A DNA stretch of 64,000 nt from Thalassotalea sp. 273M-4 (GCF_041410465.1 NZ_CP166961.1:2790001-2854000), one strand, 5' to 3'; numbered from the stretch's first letter, positions 50,781 to 62,369 are shown. Notes: generated by a model not told the origin, from the sequence alone. Program-made: numbers and translations.

Positions 50781-51119
50781 TTACTTCTCTTCTCTCGCTG
50801 ATTTTAACGTATTTGCGCGCTCAAAATATGCTTCGCGCTCAAGGTGTTCTATAGAAACTGGTTTTTTGGCTTTATCCAACTGCAGTGACTTTAACTCGGT
50901 GGTTAACGGCATTGGCTTTAATTGTTGCCAGCTCAAAGCCGCACGAATTTGTGGCTCATGATGAATAGCAACATATTCGCTCTCAATTTCCGCTAACACG
51001 GTCATTTTTTTAGCGTTATTGTCGGTTGCAGGGCCACCTTCTTGTTTTTCCTGGGCAAAAACAGGCCGGATAAATACCGACAAAAATAAGACAAGCACTA
51101 AACTTTTGCTGAGCATCAT
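50781..51119 (-). CDS. Small exported protein of the TolQ/AgmX operon, function unknown
   Basis: The 112-residue protein has a signal peptide ending VFA/QEK and a charged remainder without recognised motifs. The start codon overlaps the stop of the upstream TPR gene (TAATG), and the TolQ-like gene follows after one base. Its fixed place suggests an accessory part of the machine. Confidence 0.7.
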   Translation of the reverse strand: MMLSKSLVLVLFLSVFIRPVFAQEKQEGGPATDNNAKKMTVLAEIESEYVAIHHEPQIRAALSWQQLKPMPLTTELKSLQLDKAKKPVSIEHLEREAYFERANTLKSAREEK

Positions 51120-51868
51120 TACGACTTACTCTCTTGTTGTTTAAGTTGGCGTGATAAATCTTTAATCCAATATTGCACGCTCTTGTCTTGTTCTACGCTG
51201 AGGTCCAAATACCGCTTGTAATGCGCCAGTGCCTGCGTTTTTTGTTGTAAATAGAGATCATATAAAATGCCCAAATTACGATGGGCTAAGGCATAGTCTG
51301 GCCAACTTTTTAATGCCAATAAATAGTGCTGTTTGGCCAATGAAAAGTCTCCCGTTTGTCGATATAATGTCGCCAATCGGTTTTGCGCCACATAATTCAA
51401 GCCATTGACTCTTACGGCCTGTTGATAAAAACCCAGCGCATCATTACGTTTATCTTGCCTCTTTTTAATGTCCCCCAAGTGGACATATAACCCAGATAAG
51501 TTTGGATTTTGCGCTATCAATCGAGTAAACAACTGCTCGGCTTGTTCAAGCTTGCCTTGTTGCTTATGTCTAATCGCCAAATGTATTTGAGCGCGCACTG
51601 CTGGCAAAACCCATACTTTTTGGGCCTTGTAACGGTTGATTTCTTTGTTTTGTTCAAGCGCTTGCGCACTGTTTCTAGAAGATGGTTCTGTTAACAAGGT
51701 ATTGGTTTGTGTTTTAGCGCTTGCTTGCTCTATCGGATCAGAGCGCTTGCTATCATTTGGCACCGAACTCTGATTGCCTGTGCTAACACACGCACTAAGC
51801 AACGCGGCGATACTAAAGGACAAGCACCATCGTTTGGTATCCGATATTCTATTAATGAATGTCTGCAT
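51119..51868 (-). CDS. TPR-repeat lipoprotein
   Basis: The 249-residue precursor has a lipobox (AALLSAC) and TPR repeats at about 95-235 (LYVHLGDIKKRQDKRNDALG, YALAHRNLGILYDLYLQQ). It overlaps the larger TPR gene by 17 bases. Likely periplasmic scaffold of the envelope motor. Confidence 0.85.
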   Translation of the reverse strand: MQTFINRISDTKRWCLSFSIAALLSACVSTGNQSSVPNDSKRSDPIEQASAKTQTNTLLTEPSSRNSAQALEQNKEINRYKAQKVWVLPAVRAQIHLAIRHKQQGKLEQAEQLFTRLIAQNPNLSGLYVHLGDIKKRQDKRNDALGFYQQAVRVNGLNYVAQNRLATLYRQTGDFSLAKQHYLLALKSWPDYALAHRNLGILYDLYLQQKTQALAHYKRYLDLSVEQDKSVQYWIKDLSRQLKQQESKS

Positions 51869-54770
51869 AATCTTGTTCTAATTGCTCTTTTTTAAAGTAT
51901 CTAACGGGTAACAACTGCGCCAATATTGAAAGCGACTGTTCGATATTTGGATCTAGGCCTGTTGAAATGCGCTTCACATTTAATTCGTGCAACTCAATCG
52001 CCTTTTCTTCAAAGGGGTAAGCTTGCTCTTCTAGCATAAATTCGTATTCTTGAAGCTCCAGCTCTGATAATCCATTAGGTCGTTCTGAATTGAGTAAATC
52101 TTTGGCAAAAGTTCGATAGATTTCGGCCATATTAAAATTGGCATCCGTTGCGTACTCATCCACGGCTAAGGCCAAAATATCACTGTAGCCCTGCAAGGCT
52201 GATGCCATTGATTGCTGTTTTTGTTGTAACTTTTGTTCAAAGGGCTGGATCAGTTTAATGGAATTAAATCTTGCCATACTCTCATCGGCAAAGACTTTTA
52301 GCGCCATCGAGGCTAAATAACGTGAACGTTCGGTGCTTTGATTGCCAGCTTGTTTATTCGATTCGACAAGCTTTTGCAGCCAAAACTTTTGTTTACCCAA
52401 TTCACCATTACGCTGATATATTTGACTTAATTTAAACTGAGCCGCCATCGTTTTTGCCAGTGGCATAGGGTAATTATTGGCGTAACTTCGATACGCTATT
52501 CGAGCCTCTTCAATGTTATTAAGCTTCTCAAACAAAGTGGCCGCTTGCCATAACATGGTTTGAGTCTGCTCACTTCTAGGGTGCGTTTGCCAAATAGTTG
52601 CATATAAGGTGGCCGCTTGCTCTAGCTGGTTATTTTGTTCAAACGCATAAGCGAGCTTAATTTGTGCATCGGTTTGCTGCCATGGGCTATTGGGAGTTTT
52701 GACCAGTTGCTGTAAATAAGGAATAGCGTGTGTCCAAGCTTGTTGCTGAATATACAACATGGCCAACTCATAACGCGCAGTAAGTGTAAGAGAGCCTTCG
52801 TAACTCATGGTTAAGAAACGCTTGAAATGCGCAATACTTTGTTGCCTGAAGCGGGTTTTTAGCTTACCACTCGAAGAGTCGACTTGCGCCAAACTTTGCT
52901 CACCTTGTTTATAAATAGCCCGTAAAAAAGCGGCCCTTAAAGGTTTATATTGGTCTGAATCTTGATTAACTAGAGTCAGTGCTTTTGCATATTTTTGCTC
53001 GGCTTGGGCATACTGGTTTAAAGCAAAATGACTGTCTGCGAGAATTAACCATAAGGTTAATTGCTGTCTTTTGGTTAACGGAGCAGGTTGGCCATATGGT
53101 GGTTGAAAAATATTATCGACACTGACAATGACCTCAGGATAACGACTGAGCTGAAAGTATTGCTGGGCTAGACTGATTTGCACCGCTAATGCTCTGACAT
53201 CAAAGAAATACCGCTGAATAAAGCGCTTTTTGGCATCAATCTGTTGAGCAATCACCTTAGTGTTATTCAACGCTGCCTCTTGCCACCTTTGATACAACGT
53301 GATTAAAGCATACGCAGCATCGCTAGACGCTTGTGAGCGAACCCGTGTGCCATTTTTGTGGTCTATATTGGTGTCTGCAGTGATGTCAGAATAGGCTAAG
53401 CGTTGATACGCTTTTTCAGCTAACTTAAAGTCGCCAGATGCCGCGTAGCTGTGCCCAAGACGCAACAAGCTTTGCTCATAGTGCCGATCATTTTCGTAGC
53501 GTTGAGTGTATTGTTTATTCCAATAAATGGCCTTTGCAAACAACGCATTGAGTTGTTGCATTGAGGCTTTATCTCCGAGCTGATTGGCCATCGCCTGAGC
53601 TTGCTCAAACTGCTCTGTCGCTAAGGTAAAAACGATGTCTTTTATTTTATTAAAAGCCTGAGTTTTATAGCTTGATGCCGACGCCTGCCAATAGGGTTGT
53701 CCCATTGCATAATGCTCAACAAAATAAGCCCGTTGATTATACAGTTGCTCTGAATACCCCGCTTGTTCCAAAAGATCTAAAATGGCAAGTTCATAAACAA
53801 TATTTTCAGGGTTTAGACGGTTATTTTCGATTAGGTTTTGATACACTAAAACGCTGTCGCTGTATCTTCTTTCCTGTAAATAATAGGTCGCTAATGCTTG
53901 ATAACTGAGGTCGCTATATGGTGCTTTATTTTGCTGAAAAAAATGATTTATCGAGTCCACACCATCAAGTAATGCAAACATATAGGACATCATGGTAAAA
54001 GATTCTTCGGTAAAGGCCTTATTTCTTGTGGCCATTTGAGCAACTAAACTGGGAATATCTTTCACCGGCTCAGATAATTGATTAAGCGTCGTAAAATCTA
54101 ACACATCCGTAAAAAGGGTTAATGACTGTTGATACTCGGCTAACTTGAAATGACTCCAAGCCAACATGTAGGTTGTCATCAAGTGATATTGTTGATTCGG
54201 CTTTGCCAGTAACACTTGCTTGAATATATCGACGGCTTGTTGATAATCACCATCAAAAAATAAAATTTCAGCGCGTCGATATTTGGCTTCAATAAGGTAA
54301 GGACTATTGGGGTATTGCTCAATTAAGCGTGCAAGGGTATTAAAACTTAATTCGACTTCATCAATACCATCATACACTCGAGCCAACTGATACAACACTT
54401 GATCCTGTTCGTTAAAGTCATCAGAGGTAGATAGGAACGACTCAAGTTGTGTTGCAGTCTTCACTAACTGCTGCTTTTGTTTAGGGCTAAGCGCTGACTT
54501 TTGTTGGAGCATTTGAAGCTGGGAAACCAGCAATTTAGTAAATCCGTTAATCAATCGAACACGCTGTTCTTGGCTTTCAACGTTATCAAAAAGCGTACGA
54601 TAGTTTTCAACAAGCTGTTGAAAATAGACAGGTTCACTACTGCTTTTAGCTCTAGCCAATTGGATCTTTGGCTTAAGTTCTAACTCGTTTATGGTTTTGT
54701 TGTTGGCGCAACCAGATAAAACCAACCCGAGATAAAATAAGAAGATAGCGGTATAAGGTTTATGGCTCAT
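51852..54770 (-). CDS. Large TPR-repeat lipoprotein
   Basis: About 972 residues with a lipobox (YLGLVLSGC) and TPR-like repeats nearly throughout. It resembles the very large TPR proteins of gliding-type machines (AgmU/GltD-like in layout, not shown to be orthologous). The ATG at 54770 lies one base after the upstream stop; a GTG at 54779 would overlap it. Confidence 0.85.
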   Translation of the reverse strand: MSHKPYTAIFLFYLGLVLSGCANNKTINELELKPKIQLARAKSSSEPVYFQQLVENYRTLFDNVESQEQRVRLINGFTKLLVSQLQMLQQKSALSPKQKQQLVKTATQLESFLSTSDDFNEQDQVLYQLARVYDGIDEVELSFNTLARLIEQYPNSPYLIEAKYRRAEILFFDGDYQQAVDIFKQVLLAKPNQQYHLMTTYMLAWSHFKLAEYQQSLTLFTDVLDFTTLNQLSEPVKDIPSLVAQMATRNKAFTEESFTMMSYMFALLDGVDSINHFFQQNKAPYSDLSYQALATYYLQERRYSDSVLVYQNLIENNRLNPENIVYELAILDLLEQAGYSEQLYNQRAYFVEHYAMGQPYWQASASSYKTQAFNKIKDIVFTLATEQFEQAQAMANQLGDKASMQQLNALFAKAIYWNKQYTQRYENDRHYEQSLLRLGHSYAASGDFKLAEKAYQRLAYSDITADTNIDHKNGTRVRSQASSDAAYALITLYQRWQEAALNNTKVIAQQIDAKKRFIQRYFFDVRALAVQISLAQQYFQLSRYPEVIVSVDNIFQPPYGQPAPLTKRQQLTLWLILADSHFALNQYAQAEQKYAKALTLVNQDSDQYKPLRAAFLRAIYKQGEQSLAQVDSSSGKLKTRFRQQSIAHFKRFLTMSYEGSLTLTARYELAMLYIQQQAWTHAIPYLQQLVKTPNSPWQQTDAQIKLAYAFEQNNQLEQAATLYATIWQTHPRSEQTQTMLWQAATLFEKLNNIEEARIAYRSYANNYPMPLAKTMAAQFKLSQIYQRNGELGKQKFWLQKLVESNKQAGNQSTERSRYLASMALKVFADESMARFNSIKLIQPFEQKLQQKQQSMASALQGYSDILALAVDEYATDANFNMAEIYRTFAKDLLNSERPNGLSELELQEYEFMLEEQAYPFEEKAIELHELNVKRISTGLDPNIEQSLSILAQLLPVRYFKKEQLEQDYADIH

Positions 54771-54771
54771 G

Positions 54772-56463
54772 TTATTCACTCACCACGGTGTTTTTTTGCC
54801 CTAAACTACCGGGAGCTTGATGGTCACCAATAAGCTGTGCTTGCTGTAACTGTAGTAGCGCCATACTGGCGTACTGTTGGTAGTAATTTAGCTCTTTCTT
54901 TTGCTGGTTTAGCGAGTTGGTTAATAAGCCGGTTGCCGCTAGTTGTTGCTCAACAAGTCGCTGTTGCAACTGTTGTGTCTTGGCATTAATTTGCATTGCA
55001 ATGTCATTTAACGGGGTTTTTGATTGTTGCCTTATTTCAGCGATCAAACCTTTAATGTTATTTAAACTGGTTTTATCGACGGTTTTTTCTTGACTCATTT
55101 GCAGTGCACTTTGTCTGAGTGCTTGTAAATAATCGTGGCGAAACGAGCGTTCTAAACTAGGGCTTGGTAACCCCCCATGCTGATAAATCCGCACCGCAAG
55201 TTGAGCCAGTTGGTGTTGAAGGCTTTGCAAATACCTAAGCATGTTTTTAAGTTCATTTATTTGCGCTAAGTGCTTGCTAAATTCTGGTGCCCTAACCGGT
55301 TCAGCAATCCCTAAATGAGGACTTAATATGATGTCAAACCCTAAACCTTTTATGGGCTGATAAGACGCTACTTTGGCGGCAATAATGGGATGAAAGTCAT
55401 ACATTGTTGGCAAAAAGGAAGGCTCTGTTACTTTAATCAAGGTTTCATCAATAAATCTTTGCTGCTGACTAAAATAATCTAAACTAGATTGATAGGCATG
55501 AATGGACTGCTCGGGCATGTTCAATTGCTCAAAGGCATAAGCAATAGCAACATAGGCCTCTCGTTTATAAGCTGAGTCGTCTGGTTGATTTAACAGCGTC
55601 TGCCAAATGGTAATGGCTGTTGCTAAGTCTTGCTGCTGAAAGTGTAACCAGCCTAGCCCTAATAAGGCCAGTTGACTTTCCCGACCGTCTAGTCCTACCC
55701 GAGAAAAGGCCGATTTAGCCAATGCATATTCTTCGCTTTGTAAGTAAGTAAAAGCCAGTAATACATTCGCTTTATCGGCTAGCGCAGCTAACAGTTTAGG
55801 ATCATTGGCGTTGAGCCTAGCGCTTATATACGATAAGTGTTCAATAGCCGCTTGTTTGTTACGAGATAATAAATGCTGTGCTAAGGAAAAATGTGAAGCA
55901 AAAAAGTAAGTATCGTGTTCCTTAAAAAGCGATAACTGTTGTTTAGCTTGGCTTAGTTCATTCGCCCGTAAATTCAATTGAACAGCAATATACTGTAGCT
56001 GACTGTTAAACAGCTGAGGAACATTTTTACGCAACCTATCCAATAATTGAAAAGTCAATTGATCATGCCCCTGAGCAAATAGCTCAACAACCAATTGCTG
56101 TAATGTCGAGCTGTTTTCTTGAGCAAGCGATGGTATTAAGTTTTGCTCTAATAAGACTTGATAGGCTTGTTCATGCATACCGAAATAAGCCAGTAATTCA
56201 AGCTCTAGTTGAGCGTACTCGTTGGTTGTTGGCACTTGCCTGTAGCGCTTAGCAATCTCAAATTCAACCAATGCGGAAAAATAGTTGCCCTGCAAATATT
56301 CATTTTTAGCGACTGCATCCATAACGGTCGCTTGATAAGTGGCTAAAGGCTCATTCTCTTTTGTAACAGCATCAGCAAAAAGAGAGGTCATCAGAAGTAC
56401 TGAGGTAGTTAATAAAGCCGACAATTTGCTGAAATGGCCCTTTAGCCCTCTTCCTTGCCACAT
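54772..56463 (-). CDS. Exported TPR-repeat protein
   Basis: The 563-residue protein has a signal peptide ending near FADA, TPR repeats in the first 350 residues and a long Gln/Leu-rich, probably coiled-coil, C-terminal part. It ends just before the large TPR gene. The ribosome site AGGGAAG lies about ten bases from the ATG. A structural role in the same envelope machine is inferred. Confidence 0.82.
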   Translation of the reverse strand: MWQGRGLKGHFSKLSALLTTSVLLMTSLFADAVTKENEPLATYQATVMDAVAKNEYLQGNYFSALVEFEIAKRYRQVPTTNEYAQLELELLAYFGMHEQAYQVLLEQNLIPSLAQENSSTLQQLVVELFAQGHDQLTFQLLDRLRKNVPQLFNSQLQYIAVQLNLRANELSQAKQQLSLFKEHDTYFFASHFSLAQHLLSRNKQAAIEHLSYISARLNANDPKLLAALADKANVLLAFTYLQSEEYALAKSAFSRVGLDGRESQLALLGLGWLHFQQQDLATAITIWQTLLNQPDDSAYKREAYVAIAYAFEQLNMPEQSIHAYQSSLDYFSQQQRFIDETLIKVTEPSFLPTMYDFHPIIAAKVASYQPIKGLGFDIILSPHLGIAEPVRAPEFSKHLAQINELKNMLRYLQSLQHQLAQLAVRIYQHGGLPSPSLERSFRHDYLQALRQSALQMSQEKTVDKTSLNNIKGLIAEIRQQSKTPLNDIAMQINAKTQQLQQRLVEQQLAATGLLTNSLNQQKKELNYYQQYASMALLQLQQAQLIGDHQAPGSLGQKNTVVSE

Positions 56464-56468
56464 AATGA

Positions 56469-56990
56469 CTATACTTCCCTGATGACGAATTCAAGTAAAT
56501 CGGAGTCATTTTCGAATGCTTGTAGATGCAGTAATTTTTCGTATTTTGTTTTTTTAAACTGCGCTTTTAAACCTCTTTTAATCGTTCGTTCGTTTTGGGT
56601 ACCGCTAAAAAACACCGTAATTAGATGCTCTCCAGAGGCCACATTCCCGATAAAGAAGCGTTGCGCACCACCATTATCGAGTGCGACCACTTCTTGATCA
56701 TAAAAGCTTTTTTCAAACACCGGTATACCGTCGATAACCACTTTTATATGATACAAGTCGATTTGAGCAGGAGCTTGATTAGACAAATATAAAACCAAAC
56801 GAGAAGACTGTGGATACAGAAGGTCTTGTTCCACCTCAATAAGCTTGCGCCCCAAGGTGAGCATATCCGATTTAAGGGTGGTTAATGGCAAAGAGGCATT
56901 AGCCCCATGCGCTAATGGCAAAAGTGGGGGCTGCATACATAAAAATAACGTCAGGCCTACGATTATTGCTCGCCTGTATACAAAGTTCAC
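56469..56990 (-). CDS. Exported protein of unknown function in the TPR/AgmX operon
   Basis: The 173-residue protein has a signal peptide (LAHGA/NAS) and a beta-rich middle (SRLVLYLSNQ, DLYHIKVVIDGIPVFEKSF, GGAQRFFIGNVASGEHLITV) suggesting an immunoglobulin-like fold. The start is GTG at 56990 with AGGGG upstream. I do not recognise the family. It is co-directional with its neighbours and five bases before the TPR gene. Confidence 0.72.
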   Translation of the reverse strand: MNFVYRRAIIVGLTLFLCMQPPLLPLAHGANASLPLTTLKSDMLTLGRKLIEVEQDLLYPQSSRLVLYLSNQAPAQIDLYHIKVVIDGIPVFEKSFYDQEVVALDNGGAQRFFIGNVASGEHLITVFFSGTQNERTIKRGLKAQFKKTKYEKLLHLQAFENDSDLLEFVIREV

Positions 56991-57054
56991 CCTAATTCCC
57001 CTAATACTTCTTAATGACGCCCTAAGCCTGAAACCATTTCAACATGCTTCTTGA

Positions 57055-57396
57055 TTAGTCACTAATAACTTGCAGATGACCAAATTTATCTATCGTTATC
57101 GTTTGATTTTCCAAGCCACGAGCCTTCAGTAACTCGGTAGCGCTTATCCAACCAACATGACCATTAAGCGTCCTAATTTTAAAAAAACCTTTGCTTGCAT
57201 CAAAAACCTGAAAAGGTTGTTGCTGCTCAATGCTATAAAACACGTCGCTGTCACTGCTAGGTGCTAGACGCAAGTCTAAATAAGGCTCAACAACTTGCAG
57301 CACTAGATCATCTTTTACCAGGTATAAGTTTGAACAGGCGGTAATGGTGAATAGTAAAATTCCGAAAAAAAACTTAACGAAAGCGACGACATTCAT
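57055..57396 (-). CDS. Small SH3-like domain lipoprotein
   Basis: The 113-residue precursor has a lipobox-like FTITAC and a bacterial SH3 domain at about 30-95 (VVEPYLDLRLAPSSDSDVFY, GHVGWISATELL). Such domains bind peptidoglycan or proteins in the envelope. It is separated from the OmpA-like gene by a region with a large inverted repeat. Confidence 0.78.
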   Translation of the reverse strand: MNVVAFVKFFFGILLFTITACSNLYLVKDDLVLQVVEPYLDLRLAPSSDSDVFYSIEQQQPFQVFDASKGFFKIRTLNGHVGWISATELLKARGLENQTITIDKFGHLQVISD

Positions 57397-57418
57397 ATGC
57401 GTTAACTACTTACTGACG

Positions 57419-57460
57419 ATTTATTTGGCATTATTATTTTTTATATAATGCCAAATAAAT
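57419..57460. repeat. Perfect 16-bp inverted repeat, possible operator
   Basis: Arms ATTTATTTGGCATTAT (57419-57434) and ATAATGCCAAATAAAT (57445-57460) are separated by ten T/A-rich bases. There is no adjacent T tract in the right place for termination of the OmpA-like gene. It overlaps the likely promoter of the SH3 gene, so a dimeric regulator site is possible. Confidence 0.55.
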
Positions 57461-57472
57461 GAGGTTAAATAT

Positions 57473-57486
57473 TTGAACTAGATTAA
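57473..57486 (-). promoter_or_regulatory. Weak FNR-like box upstream of the SH3/TPR/AgmX genes
   Basis: TTGAACTAGATTAA matches the FNR box at eight of ten positions. A four-of-six -10 element (CATTAT) at 57445-57450 on the minus strand has the usual 32-base spacing but lies within the inverted repeat. Tentative. Confidence 0.3.
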
Positions 57487-57519
57487 ATCTTGGTCACAAT
57501 TGTTAAAATAATTTAGCCT

Positions 57520-58572
57520 TTAATAAAATACTTCTATGGTCAAAGTTACGCGTGGCGGTTGTAGATTATTATCCAATTCATGCTCTGGTCGTTTTTCACC
57601 CTGGCGTTTTATCAACAAACGCTCACTCGCAATATCAAATTCTTGCATTAAATATTTTTTCGCAACCAGAGCTCTTTGCCTTGGCATATATAAATTTAAT
57701 GTTGGGGTGTCATCGTGGTGAAAATGCCCTTCAAGTAGCAACTTAGTATTTTGCTGTTGCTTCAATAATCGGCCAATACAAGACAATTTCTTGCTGCTTA
57801 CTTGTGATAACGTGTCGTCAGCATCTAAAAAATAAAGTTCTACCACGTTCTTCTTAAGAGCGTTCTCTGTCGTGATGCAATTGTCAAACCGCTCAACGAG
57901 GGGATATTTAGCCACGACTTGGTCATCGCCTTGGCTTTTTTTTGCCTGCGCAGTTTGGCTGACTAATAAAGCACTATTGTTGCGCTCTTTGGGTAAAAAA
58001 ATTGGTTGTGGCTTACGCGGAGAAAACGTGTACGTTAAGCCAATGTTGGCGATGAAAAAGGAATGGTTATCGGCAACATTAAAATACAGTTTACTCTCAG
58101 CATAGGATGACAAATGTTCTGTCATCGCAAAACGATACCCGACCCCAAGATTTAATGAAAACTGACTGTCTTCAAATTCGAAGTGGTTAACGCCCGCAAC
58201 CGCATAAACCGGAATAATGGTAAAGTGATTGAGTAGCTCAACTGATGTCATCATCTCTTGATGTATAACATCAACATGTCTAAAGTCATTATACTCAATG
58301 TTTCTGTGGCTTAAACGCAAGTCAACGTCGTAGTCTAAGGTGGTACTAAAGTCGAAACCGTAACCTGAACTAAAATCGGTGGATTGTATGGGTTGCTCGG
58401 CTTCTTGGTTTTCGGCTTTAAACCCTAGAGCGTGAGCCCCAAGGTTAAATTCAGTCAACAAAAAGTTATCCTCAGCGGATGCCTGTGGCTGAATGTGATT
58501 GTTCAGTTCTTGAGCCTGCAATGGCAATACAAGTCCCAAAAAAACAAGGTGAATAAAGAAAATCTTTAACAT
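57520..58572 (-). CDS. OmpA-family outer-membrane protein
   Basis: The 350-residue protein has a signal peptide ending LQA/QEL, an N-terminal region of about 170 residues with barrel-like strands (LRLSHRNIEYNDF, FSLNLGVGYRFAM), and a C-terminal OmpA-like peptidoglycan-binding domain (LLLEGHFHHDDTPT, MPRQRALVAKKYLM). It could anchor the TPR/AgmX machine to outer membrane and wall. It is the first gene of the minus-strand series ending at 48081. Confidence 0.83.
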   Translation of the reverse strand: MLKIFFIHLVFLGLVLPLQAQELNNHIQPQASAEDNFLLTEFNLGAHALGFKAENQEAEQPIQSTDFSSGYGFDFSTTLDYDVDLRLSHRNIEYNDFRHVDVIHQEMMTSVELLNHFTIIPVYAVAGVNHFEFEDSQFSLNLGVGYRFAMTEHLSSYAESKLYFNVADNHSFFIANIGLTYTFSPRKPQPIFLPKERNNSALLVSQTAQAKKSQGDDQVVAKYPLVERFDNCITTENALKKNVVELYFLDADDTLSQVSSKKLSCIGRLLKQQQNTKLLLEGHFHHDDTPTLNLYMPRQRALVAKKYLMQEFDIASERLLIKRQGEKRPEHELDNNLQPPRVTLTIEVFY

Positions 58573-58725
58573 ATTTTAAGCTACAAAAACTGTGACTGCT
58601 GCCACGCCAAAGCCAGCAAACGGGTGCGTATAACGACCAACCTAGTTGCATCAATGAGCCTCTAAAGGCCTTGCCTGTTAAACTAACATAGAACCCTTGT
58701 TGGGAGACAAATTAAGGCAGCTTTC

Positions 58726-58739
58726 TTGTTATAGATCAA
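58726..58739 (-). promoter_or_regulatory. FNR-like box upstream of the OmpA-family gene
   Basis: TTGTTATAGATCAA matches the FNR box at nine of ten positions. It is about 160 bases from the start codon and no good -10 element is seen at the class II distance, so relevance is uncertain. Confidence 0.3.
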
Positions 58740-58821
58740 AAGGCTGGCTAGTTTTATAACACACAGAAAAAGAGAGAAGATGGGCAATTCAAACTGGCGA
58801 GATAAGGCGTACTCTTGGGCA

Positions 58822-58849
58822 ATAAAAAAGGCAGTCAGTGACTGCCTTT
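58822..58849 (-). terminator. Terminator of hemE
   Basis: A stem of about 11 bp (AAAGGCAGTCA / TGACTGCCTTT) is followed on the minus strand by TTTTTTATT, 17 bases past the hemE stop. Confidence 0.88.
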
Positions 58850-58865
58850 CATATAGTATATGCTC

Positions 58866-59936
58866 TTACTTTTGATGAAATGGTTTACTAAATTTATGCA
58901 CCGCATCAATAAAGTAACCAGCATGCTTCGGATCGACGTCTGGGTGAATGCCATGGCCTAAATTAAATACATGGCCTGTGCCTTTATCACCAAAACCGGT
59001 CAAAATTCGTTGTACTTCTGACTCAATGCGCTCTTTCGGTGCGTAGAGCATCGATGGGTCCATATTACCTTGTAATGCAACTTTATCGCCGACGCGTTTA
59101 ACCGCATCTTCAATATTAATGGTCCAGTCTAGCCCCACCGCATCACAACCTGTTGCCGCTATATCTTCTAACCACATGCCACCATTTTTAGTAAACAAAG
59201 TGACCGGGACTTTACGACCTTCATTTTGACGATTTAAACCGTCAACGATTTTCGCCATATACTGCAGAGAGAATTCTTTATACATAGCTGGAGAAAGTAC
59301 GCCTCCCCAGGTATCAAACACCATAACCGACTGCGCACCAGCGGCAATTTGTGCATTTAGGTACTCAATAACTGAATCGGCTAATTTATCTAACAACAAA
59401 TGAAGCGTTTGCGGCTCTGCAAACATCATTTTCTTAATTTTTGTAAAGCCTTTTGAACTGCCACCTTCAACCATGTAGGTCGCTAGTGTCCAAGGACTTC
59501 CAGAAAAACCAATTAAAGGAACACTGCCATCAAGCGCTTTTCGAATAGAGCGGACCGCATCCATGACGTATTTAAGTTCACCTTCTGGATCGGGTAAGCC
59601 AATTTTTTTTACATCAGCGGCACAGGTAATTGGACGTTCAAACTTAGGCCCTTCACCGGTTTCAAAGTAAAGCCCTAGCCCCATCGCATCAGGGATGGTT
59701 AGAATATCACTAAATAGAATCGCCGCATCTAATGGGTAGCGACGCAGTGGTTGTAAAGTCACTTCGGTTGCCAGTTCGGTATTACGACATAATGACATAA
59801 AGTCACCAGCATCTTTACGGGTTTCTTGATATTCAGGGAGGTAACGCCCTGCCTGACGCATCATCCACACAGGTGTATATTCTACAGGTTTACCAAGCAA
59901 TGCTCGTAAATAAGTATCGTTCTTTAAATTTGACAT
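58866..59936 (-). CDS. hemE: Uroporphyrinogen decarboxylase
   Basis: The 356-residue cytoplasmic enzyme converts uroporphyrinogen III to coproporphyrinogen III. The family signature [15 protein letters not shown], the [12 protein letters not shown] segment (catalytic Asp) and [10 protein letters not shown] near the end are all present and the length is normal. It is probably a single-gene unit with its own terminator. Confidence 0.97.
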   Translation of the reverse strand: MSNLKNDTYLRALLGKPVEYTPVWMMRQAGRYLPEYQETRKDAGDFMSLCRNTELATEVTLQPLRRYPLDAAILFSDILTIPDAMGLGLYFETGEGPKFERPITCAADVKKIGLPDPEGELKYVMDAVRSIRKALDGSVPLIGFSGSPWTLATYMVEGGSSKGFTKIKKMMFAEPQTLHLLLDKLADSVIEYLNAQIAAGAQSVMVFDTWGGVLSPAMYKEFSLQYMAKIVDGLNRQNEGRKVPVTLFTKNGGMWLEDIAATGCDAVGLDWTINIEDAVKRVGDKVALQGNMDPSMLYAPKERIESEVQRILTGFGDKGTGHVFNLGHGIHPDVDPKHAGYFIDAVHKFSKPFHQK

Positions 59937-60125
59937 AAACTCGACCAGATAGGTTAATCATTATATGTGAGCAATGAGATTCACTGCTTTTTATTATTTT
60001 GTTATTGTATCGAAAATTCAGAGACTTTTACCGATTAGATCAAATTAATTGCATTTATATCAAGATTATTTAATTTTGGTTAAAGCAACGATCTAAAAAC
60101 ACACTTATAAATGAAATTAATCCAT

Positions 60126-60160
60126 AAAAAAACCAGAAACAGCGTGCTGTTTCTGGTTTT
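60126..60160 (-). terminator. Terminator of groES-groEL
   Basis: A 15-bp perfect stem (right arm GCTGTTTCTGGTTTT) with a GT loop is followed on the minus strand by a T tract. Confidence 0.9.
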
Positions 60161-60190
60161 GTAAAAGTGACGTTATTTAACGAACTGGGG

Positions 60191-61861
<1,671 letters not shown>

Positions 61862-61920
61862 TTATCGACAACGACGTTTGTCGTTCATTGTCTGTTCAAT
61901 TGGAGTATGGGAACGAGCAA

Positions 61921-62211
61921 TTATTCAACAATTGCTAAAATATCGCTTTCACTTAGGATAAGCACTTCTTCACCGTCAATTTTCTCGGTTTTAACACCGT
62001 AACCTTCATTAAAGATAACGTGATCGCCAACTTTTACATCCAAGGCGCGAACTTCACCGTTTTCGAGGATGCGACCGTTGCCAACAGCGATTACTTCACC
62101 GCGAGTCGACTTTTCTGCTGCACTGCCTGTTAATACAATTCCGCCAGCAGATTTAGCTTCTACTTCTTTACGTTTAATGATTACACGATCGTGTAAAGGA
62201 CGAATGCTCAT
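61921..62211 (-). CDS. groES: Co-chaperonin GroES (10 kDa)
   Basis: The 96-residue protein starts [16 protein letters not shown], with the mobile loop [18 protein letters not shown] that contacts GroEL. It caps the GroEL ring. An AGGAGA ribosome site and an upstream sigma-32 promoter are clear. Confidence 0.99.
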   Translation of the reverse strand: MSIRPLHDRVIIKRKEVEAKSAGGIVLTGSAAEKSTRGEVIAVGNGRILENGEVRALDVKVGDHVIFNEGYGVKTEKIDGEEVLILSESDILAIVE

Positions 62212-62263
62212 TTATATCTCCTGATACTGATAGATAATGAATTACAATTTTTTGTTAATGAAG

Positions 62264-62291
62264 AAATGGGGTGCAATATTCTGATCTCAAG
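62264..62291 (-). promoter_or_regulatory. Sigma-32 heat-shock promoter of groES-groEL
   Basis: On the minus strand CTTGAGA (62285-62291) and CCCCATTT (62264-62271) are separated by 13 bases, close to the RpoH consensus CTTGAAA-N11-16-CCCCATNT. The predicted start is about 45 bases before the groES ATG. Confidence 0.85.
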
Positions 62292-62310
62292 AGTGAAATC
62301 GAAAAAAATT

Positions 62311-62347
62311 TAAAAAAAAGGCCAAAATTTGATCTTCATTTGGCCTT
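62311..62347 (-). terminator. Terminator of fxsA
   Basis: A 9-bp stem (AAGGCCAAA / TTTGGCCTT) is followed on the minus strand by a long T tract. It separates fxsA from the heat-shock operon. Confidence 0.85.
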
Positions 62348-62369
62348 AATCTTAAGTGAACGTTTTCAA

